Source: Enterobacter cloacae (GTDB lineage: Bacteria; Pseudomonadota; Gammaproteobacteria; Enterobacterales; Enterobacteriaceae). Taken from it: a DNA stretch of 64,000 nucleotides. Positions 57,744 to 64,000 of this stretch are shown one piece after another (within the stretch, counting starts at the first letter, position 1; each line of letters opens with the position of its first letter). The stretch lies in contig NZ_CP056117.1 in NCBI RefSeq assembly GCF_013375935.1, forward strand, positions 2,356,001-2,420,000. The letters run 5' to 3'. A program made the position numbers and the translations under genes. The notes under the pieces were generated by a model that saw only the letters and a list, made by a program, of their open reading frames with translations, was not told the origin of the DNA and did not search any database.

Positions 57744-58211
57744 TTAAAAATGGTGAACCGCCGCGTGGGGCGGTACGGTGAATTCAATGGTTTTGTGGTC
57801 GAGCGGTTTATGCGTCGGGTCGGCCAGAATAATCGTCACCTTGTGTTTACCGGCGGGCAGACCCACCAGGATCACCGGCTCGCCGCTGGCGTCAGCCCAG
57901 TGCCAAGGCGCGTCATCCACCACCACGTGAATGTGGCCTATGCGCGGGGTGACCCTGAGCGCCTCGGGGCCGAACACCGGCTCGATGCGCAGGTTTTCGG
58001 CACGGTACTGAATAAACACCGCGCCTTTGCTCAGCGGCCCGGCAAGGGGCGGATCGACAATCAGCTTTGCAGGCGGCTGCGGGTGTGCCAGCGGCGCGAC
58101 GGCGGCGGGGCCGTTAACATCCGCGGCGCTCAGGTTGTCCAGGGGCGCGGCCCAGGAGCCGGTTGCCGACGCGAGGGCCAGCAGGGGGAACAGCAGGTAT
58201 CGACGCATCAT
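57744..58211 (-). CDS. Exported DUF6130-like protein
   Basis: This 155-residue protein has a signal peptide (cleavage near SWAA, residue 22) and a mature domain containing RIGHIHVVVDDAPWHW and GLPAGKHKVTIILADPTHKPLDH. This pattern is typical of DUF6130/DUF4399 proteins, a family of unknown function. The many His residues (HIH, WHW, HHF at the end) could bind metal. It is upstream of the hydrolase in the same transcription unit. The 236 bases before it contain no gene, only the direct repeat described separately. Confidence 0.7.
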   Translation of the reverse strand: MMRRYLLFPLLALASATGSWAAPLDNLSAADVNGPAAVAPLAHPQPPAKLIVDPPLAGPLSKGAVFIQYRAENLRIEPVFGPEALRVTPRIGHIHVVVDDAPWHWADASGEPVILVGLPAGKHKVTIILADPTHKPLDHKTIEFTVPPHAAVHHF

Positions 58212-58325
58212 CGGTGTCTCTCCTCATCGGTTCTGAATGATGTCAGACACAGATAACCGTATTTATGTATCGGAGAGATTTGCCGGAGGCGCCGTTTTGT
58301 ACCCGTCTGTCAGCGTGGCGCGCTG

Positions 58326-58343
58326 GATACAGTGCGATACAGT
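58326..58343. repeat. Direct repeat GATACAGT before the hydrolase operon
   Basis: Two copies of GATACAGT (58326-58333 and 58336-58343) begin 10 bases apart, one helical turn. They lie about 115 bases upstream of the DUF6130-like start on the minus strand. The arrangement suits an operator for a regulator that binds on one DNA face. No regulator gene is nearby. Confidence 0.4.
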
Positions 58344-58447
58344 TTGCCTGCCGGGAAGACGGGCAATGGCAATCGCCAGCGTCTGGACAGAATTTTGAGG
58401 AGAGGGATCGCCGGCGTTATTCGGTTATTGCAACACCATCTGAGGAA

Positions 58448-58636
58448 CTAGCGTTCTGGCGCGTCGACGGTCAGGCTGGTTTGCTGTGACTGGATTTTGT
58501 CCTGATGGTGATACCAGGCGCCAATGGAGGAGTACACAAAGCGTCCAAAGAAAAACAGAAAGCTGATGAGCAGTATGATGCGGGTCATTCGGGTGTTAAA
58601 TCGATGTCGTTTTCGCATACGCGTAGCCTGACTCAC
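58448..58636 (-). CDS. yfgG: Small membrane protein YfgG
   Basis: This 62-residue protein is close to E. coli YfgG, sharing MSQAT-MRKRHRFN at its N-terminus. A basic N-terminal region precedes one membrane helix (about 18-37, RIILLISFLFFFGRFVYSS). In E. coli it is linked to nickel and cobalt stress and biofilm traits, but its molecular role is unclear. The start is GTG at 58636 with an AGGAAAAG site. It diverges from yfgF, the usual arrangement. Confidence 0.93.
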   Translation of the reverse strand: MSQATRMRKRHRFNTRMTRIILLISFLFFFGRFVYSSIGAWYHHQDKIQSQQTSLTVDAPER

Positions 58637-58839
58637 TTTCTTTTCCTGAGTATACCCTTCCGGGCGATGCGGCTATTAAGGCACAACCGCACGAAGGGGT
58701 CAATTCGATGAAGTGTAAAATACCGTCAATGCTTACATTAATATATGTTATTAAAAACAACGCATTTATTTATCGCATTGATAACTACAGGAAAAATAAT
58801 TAAAAAAAACGTAAGAAAGATTTAATCAGATAAAATTGT

Positions 58840-58853
58840 TTGATTTAAGTCAA
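58840..58853 (+). promoter_or_regulatory. FNR-like box before yfgF
   Basis: TTGATTTAAGTCAA matches the FNR consensus TTGAT-N4-ATCAA at nine of ten positions. It lies 134 bases before the chosen yfgF start. E. coli YfgF is described as an anaerobic phosphodiesterase with FNR-dependent expression, so the box fits. The rest of the 350-base yfgG-yfgF gap is AT-rich and shows no gene. Confidence 0.65.
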
Positions 58854-58986
58854 CGGGATTGCGTCGTTGATATTTAAAATCCCTCCTCCACTGTGCTTGC
58901 CAGGAATTTTCCGGGCGACGTGTACGTCAGGTTGGATGCCTGTCTTCACTTACCCTCTGGAACGAAAGGGTTGTAAACGAGCATCT

Positions 58987-61224
58987 ATGAAAATTCACCA
59001 CATCCTGAAGCAGAATAAAAACCGCTGGTGGGCGCTTCCTCTTATTTTACCCGTGGCGTTACTCCCGGTGCTCAGCGTGGCGAATACCCTAACGCAGTTG
59101 GGCGACGGTATCGTTGCGCTCTACTATTTACCCCTCTCTTTTTTGCTGACGCTGATGCTGTTTTTTGGCCTGGAAGCCATTCCGGGCGTTCTGGTGTCGC
59201 TATTTATCCGCTATTACCCGGCCGTTGGGCTCTATGAAACCGTGGCCGGCATTCTTCATTTTATCGTCCCGCTGGTGCTCAGCTGGGGCGGCTACCGCGT
59301 GTTTGCTCCCCGACGTAATATGACCGCTTACGGTGACGTAAGGCTGATGGGGCAGCGCATGTTCTGGCAGGTATTCTGCCCGGCAGCGCTGTTTCTGGCG
59401 CTGTTTCAGTTTGCGGTTTATCTCGGCGTTTATGAGTGCCGCCAGAGCCTCGCGGGGTTAAACCCCTTTAATATCCGAACCCTCATCAACTATCAGGCGC
59501 TGCTGGTGAGCGGGCTGACGGGGGTACCGCTCAGCTATCTGCTGATCCGCCTGATTCGCCATCCGCGCTATATCAAAGCGCTACTGTCACAGCTCCGCGC
59601 GCAAATAGAAAAAAAGGTAACGGTTGTTGAGTTTGTGGTGTGGTTTATCGCCCTCGGCGGGCTGCTGGGCATGTTGCTCCTGCCCATGAATATCAACAGC
59701 TCTATTTTCAGCACCAACTATACGCTGTCCCTGCTGATGCCCGTGATGCTCTGGGGGGCAATGCGCTTCGGCTATAAGCTGATGTCGATTATCTGGACGC
59801 CGGTTTTGCTGGTGTCGATACACTATTTTTATCACTACATTCCGCTGAATCAGGGCTATGACATCCAGCTGGCCATTACCTCCTCCAGCTATCTGGTCTT
59901 TTCCTTCGTTGTGATTTACATGGCGATGCTGGCAACACGCCAGCGGAGCATCAACATTCGTTCCCGCAGACAGGCATTCCTCGATCCGATATTGCATATG
60001 CCCAACCTGCGGTCGCTGTCGCGTGAGCTTGCCGCGAATCCGTGGTCGGCGCTCTGTTTGCTGCGCGTGCCTGAACTGGAAGTGCTGGGGCGCAATTACG
60101 GGGTTTTGCTGCGGATCCAGTACAAACAGCAGCTGGCGCAATGGATAAACGGCACGCTTCAGCCCAACGAGCGGGTCTACCATCTTACCGGGTTTGACAT
60201 GGCGGTGCGCCTGAATGCGGAGTCCCATCAACAGCGCATCGAGGCGCTGGACGAGCACATTAAGCAGTTCCGTTTTGTCTGGGATGGGATGCCGGTGCAG
60301 CCGCAGGTTGGCGTGAGCTACTGCTACGTGCGCTCGCCGGTTAATCACCTCTACCTGGTGCTGGGCGAGCTGGGCCTGGTTGCCGATCTCTCACTTTCAA
60401 CCAACCACCCGGAAAACCTTCAGCAGCGCGGCGCTGTTCATTTGCAGCGTAGCCTGAAAGATAAGGTGGCGATGATGAGCCGTTTGCAGGCGACGCTGGA
60501 GCAGAACGCCTTTACCCTGCTGGTTCAGCCCGTCCGGGGGCTGCGGGGCGATCGTTACCACGAGGTACTGCTGCGGATGCGCGATGATAACGGCGCGCTG
60601 ATTTTCCCTGAGCAGTTCCTGCCCGTCGCGCAGGAGTTTGGCTTATCCTCGCGCGTCGATTTATGGGTGCTGGAGCGTACGCTGCGTTTCCTGGCGGAGC
60701 ACCGACAGCGGCTGCCAGGCCAGCGCTTTGCCATCAATCTCGCACCGTCTACCGTCTACCGGTCGCAGTTTCCGCTTGAGGTGAATCGCCTGCTGGCTAA
60801 ATACGCCATTGAAGCGTGGCAGCTGATCTTCGAAGTGACCGAAAGCAGCACCCTGGGCCGTACGGACCTGGCCGCCCCCACGCTCAGGCAGTTACAAAAG
60901 ATGGGCATACGCATCGCAATTGATGATTTTGGCACCGGCTACGCCAGCTATGCGCGGCTGAAAAGCGTGGATGCCGACATCCTCAAAATAGACGGCGGCT
61001 TTATCCGTAATATTGTCAGCAACAGCCTGGACTACCAGATTGTGGCCTCGATTTGCCATCTGGCCCGGATGAAGAAAATGCTGGTGGTGGCGGAATGCGT
61101 GGAAACAGAAGAGATACGTAGCGCGGTTCACGCGCTAGGTATCGATTACGTTCAGGGATATCTGATAGGCATGCCGGTTGAGCTGGAAACGCTGGCTGAA
61201 GCGCAGCCTCAGGAGAGCGCCTGA
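58987..61224 (+). CDS. yfgF: Cyclic-di-GMP phosphodiesterase YfgF
   Basis: This 745-residue inner-membrane protein is nearly the length of E. coli YfgF (747). The N-terminal MASE1-like sensor has about eight membrane helices (to residue 320). A degenerate GGDEF domain follows (about 370-500; LTGFDMAVRL replaces the active motif). The C-terminal EAL domain (about 510-740) has EVL in place of EAL (YHEVLLRM), keeping the metal-binding Glu, and has the DDFGTGYAS loop and KIDGGFIRN. I chose the ATG at 58987, matching the E. coli N-terminus. The longer ORF starts in the control region and is rejected. It converges with ppx, four bases away. Confidence 0.95.
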   Translation: MKIHHILKQNKNRWWALPLILPVALLPVLSVANTLTQLGDGIVALYYLPLSFLLTLMLFFGLEAIPGVLVSLFIRYYPAVGLYETVAGILHFIVPLVLSWGGYRVFAPRRNMTAYGDVRLMGQRMFWQVFCPAALFLALFQFAVYLGVYECRQSLAGLNPFNIRTLINYQALLVSGLTGVPLSYLLIRLIRHPRYIKALLSQLRAQIEKKVTVVEFVVWFIALGGLLGMLLLPMNINSSIFSTNYTLSLLMPVMLWGAMRFGYKLMSIIWTPVLLVSIHYFYHYIPLNQGYDIQLAITSSSYLVFSFVVIYMAMLATRQRSINIRSRRQAFLDPILHMPNLRSLSRELAANPWSALCLLRVPELEVLGRNYGVLLRIQYKQQLAQWINGTLQPNERVYHLTGFDMAVRLNAESHQQRIEALDEHIKQFRFVWDGMPVQPQVGVSYCYVRSPVNHLYLVLGELGLVADLSLSTNHPENLQQRGAVHLQRSLKDKVAMMSRLQATLEQNAFTLLVQPVRGLRGDRYHEVLLRMRDDNGALIFPEQFLPVAQEFGLSSRVDLWVLERTLRFLAEHRQRLPGQRFAINLAPSTVYRSQFPLEVNRLLAKYAIEAWQLIFEVTESSTLGRTDLAAPTLRQLQKMGIRIAIDDFGTGYASYARLKSVDADILKIDGGFIRNIVSNSLDYQIVASICHLARMKKMLVVAECVETEEIRSAVHALGIDYVQGYLIGMPVELETLAEAQPQESA

Positions 61225-61228
61225 GGCG

Positions 61229-62771
<1,543 letters not shown>

Positions 62772-64000
62772 TTAATCGGGTTGCTCAAGTGATTTGATAT
62801 AATCGTAAATCGCCAGTTGCGACCGCACTTTACGGCGATTGCCGCGCGGTACATAGCGGTTACTGAGTTCTTTGTCGATATAGCGTGCTTTCACCGTATC
62901 GCTGAACAGGATCTCGATAATGTCGAGGATCCGCTGCTTCAGGCGTGGGTCCAGCAGCGGCGCCGCCACTTCAATACGGTAATCAATATTACGCGTCATC
63001 CAGTCGGCGGATGAGAGGTAAACGCGCTTATCGCCGGCGTTATCAAAAATATAGACGCGATCGTGTTCAAGATAGCGATCCACAATGCTGATCACGCGGA
63101 TATTATCGCTGATCCCTTCCAGTTCCGGAATGAGTGAACACATGCCGCGAATAAGCAGGTTTACCGGAACGCCGGAGCTGGAGGCCGCGTACAGGCGGTC
63201 CACCAGGCCTTTGTCCACCAGGTTATTGAGCTTCAGCGTAATGCCGGACGACAGGCCGTTCTGCGCATTGGCGATCTCTTTGTCGATCATATCGTACAGC
63301 AGGCGGCGCGAGTTCTGCGGTGAAACCAGCAGATAGTCGAAGCTAACCGGGCGGTACGGGTTCTCAATGAAGTTGAACACCCGACGCACTTCGTTGGTGA
63401 TGCGCGCATCGGCAGTCAGCAGCGAGTAGTCGGTGTAAATACGCGCCGTTTTCTCGTTAAAGTTGCCGGTACCGATATGGGCGTAACGCACCACGTCGTC
63501 GCCCTCTTTACGGGAGATCAGGAACAGCTTGGCGTGAATTTTCAGCCCCGGCGCGGAGAAGATGACGTGCACGCCCGCTTCCGTCAGGCGGCGCGCCCAG
63601 TGGATGTTGGCTTCTTCGTCGAAACGCGCCTGGAGTTCAACCACAACGGTGACTTTTTTGCCGTTGTGCGCCGCGTGGATCATCGCGTCGATGATGCGGG
63701 AATCTTTCGCCACGCGATAGATGTTGATTTTAATCGCCAGCACGTTCGGGTCGAACGACGCCTGCCGCAGCAGTTCCAGCACGTGTTCAAAGGTGTGGTA
63801 CGGATAGTAGAGCAGCACATCGCGCTCGCGGATGGCGTCGAACCCGTTGCGGAACTTATCGAACCAGATATGGCGCAGCCGCGGCAGCGGTTTGTTTACC
63901 AGATTGGCTTTGCCGACGTTCGGGAAGCCGATGAAATCTTTAAAGTTGTGGTAACGCCCGCCGGGAATAATGGAGTCGTAGCGGGAGATGGTCAGCTTGT
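62772..64000 (-). CDS. ppk: Polyphosphate kinase (5' end beyond window)
   Basis: The reading frame stays open from the window edge to the stop at 62772, giving the last 408 or so residues of an enzyme that is about 688 residues long in E. coli. The C-terminal domains are seen, with [33 protein letters not shown] and [27 protein letters not shown] in adjoining blocks. They include the phosphohistidine region around [15 protein letters not shown]. The enzyme makes polyphosphate from ATP at the membrane. The start lies outside the window; an internal ATG at 63818 is not the real one. ppx follows three bases downstream, as in E. coli. Confidence 0.97.
   Translation of the reverse strand, partial: KLTISRYDSIIPGGRYHNFKDFIGFPNVGKANLVNKPLPRLRHIWFDKFRNGFDAIRERDVLLYYPYHTFEHVLELLRQASFDPNVLAIKINIYRVAKDSRIIDAMIHAAHNGKKVTVVVELQARFDEEANIHWARRLTEAGVHVIFSAPGLKIHAKLFLISRKEGDDVVRYAHIGTGNFNEKTARIYTDYSLLTADARITNEVRRVFNFIENPYRPVSFDYLLVSPQNSRRLLYDMIDKEIANAQNGLSSGITLKLNNLVDKGLVDRLYAASSSGVPVNLLIRGMCSLIPELEGISDNIRVISIVDRYLEHDRVYIFDNAGDKRVYLSSADWMTRNIDYRIEVAAPLLDPRLKQRILDIIEILFSDTVKARYIDKELSNRYVPRGNRRKVRSQLAIYDYIKSLEQPD

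Noticed and set aside
58265..58489. 74-residue plus-strand frame before yfgG
   Set aside because: It overlaps the yfgG end, has no ribosome site or homology, and covers the direct-repeat region.

Overview
The window is chromosomal DNA from an enterobacterium of the Enterobacter/Klebsiella/Lelliottia type. Its backbone has the E. coli gene order yfhM-pbpC-ndk-rlmN-rodZ-ispG-hisS-yfgM-bamB-der-yfgJ-xseA-guaB-guaA and then yfgG-yfgF-ppx-ppk. The products match the E. coli proteins at family-typical length. A chromosomal rarA-oqxAB-oqxR locus points to Enterobacter or Klebsiella. Species-level assignment is inference.

Layout. 1-2.65 kb (minus): an alpha-glucoside PTS operon, with aglB cut by the window edge, followed by aglA. 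2.9-10.2 kb: yfhM (bacterial alpha-2-macroglobulin) and pbpC. 10.3-15.0 kb: a DmsABC-like anaerobic molybdoenzyme operon plus a polyferredoxin gene, preceded by a perfect FNR box. 15-24 kb: housekeeping genes for nucleotide, RNA, isoprenoid, tRNA-charging, envelope and ribosome-assembly functions. 24.3-28.8 kb: a POT peptide transporter under a likely CRP site, yfgJ, a protealysin/emfourin protease-inhibitor pair and an MFS permease. 28.8-33.5 kb: xseA (minus) and guaBA.

33.5-58.3 kb is a large accessory block between guaA and yfgG. It holds the rarA-oqxAB-oqxR multidrug efflux locus, a response regulator/kinase pair divergent from a MipA/OmpV porin-like gene, and a complete myo-inositol catabolic and uptake cluster. 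That cluster is iolR, divergent from iolA-iolD, then iolG, an ABC transporter, a second Gfo/Idh dehydrogenase, iolC (kinase-DUF2090 fusion), iolE and iolB. An alpha/beta hydrolase and a DUF6130-like protein follow. The genes convert inositol through IolG, IolE, IolD, IolB, IolC with its fused aldolase-like domain, and IolA to DHAP and acetyl-CoA. A 46-bp tandem array with near-perfect inverted ends lies between iolD and iolG.

58.4-64 kb returns to the backbone: yfgG, yfgF (EAL protein with an FNR-like box), ppx carrying a +1 frameshift in a nine-base homopolymer, and ppk cut by the window edge.

I did not find a wholly undescribed defence or mobile system. The most unusual items are the ppx frameshift, the tandem array inside the iol cluster, the Dms-like operon with altered cysteine spacing and a polyferredoxin, the protease-inhibitor operon, and repeated motifs in the rarA-oqxA regulatory region.
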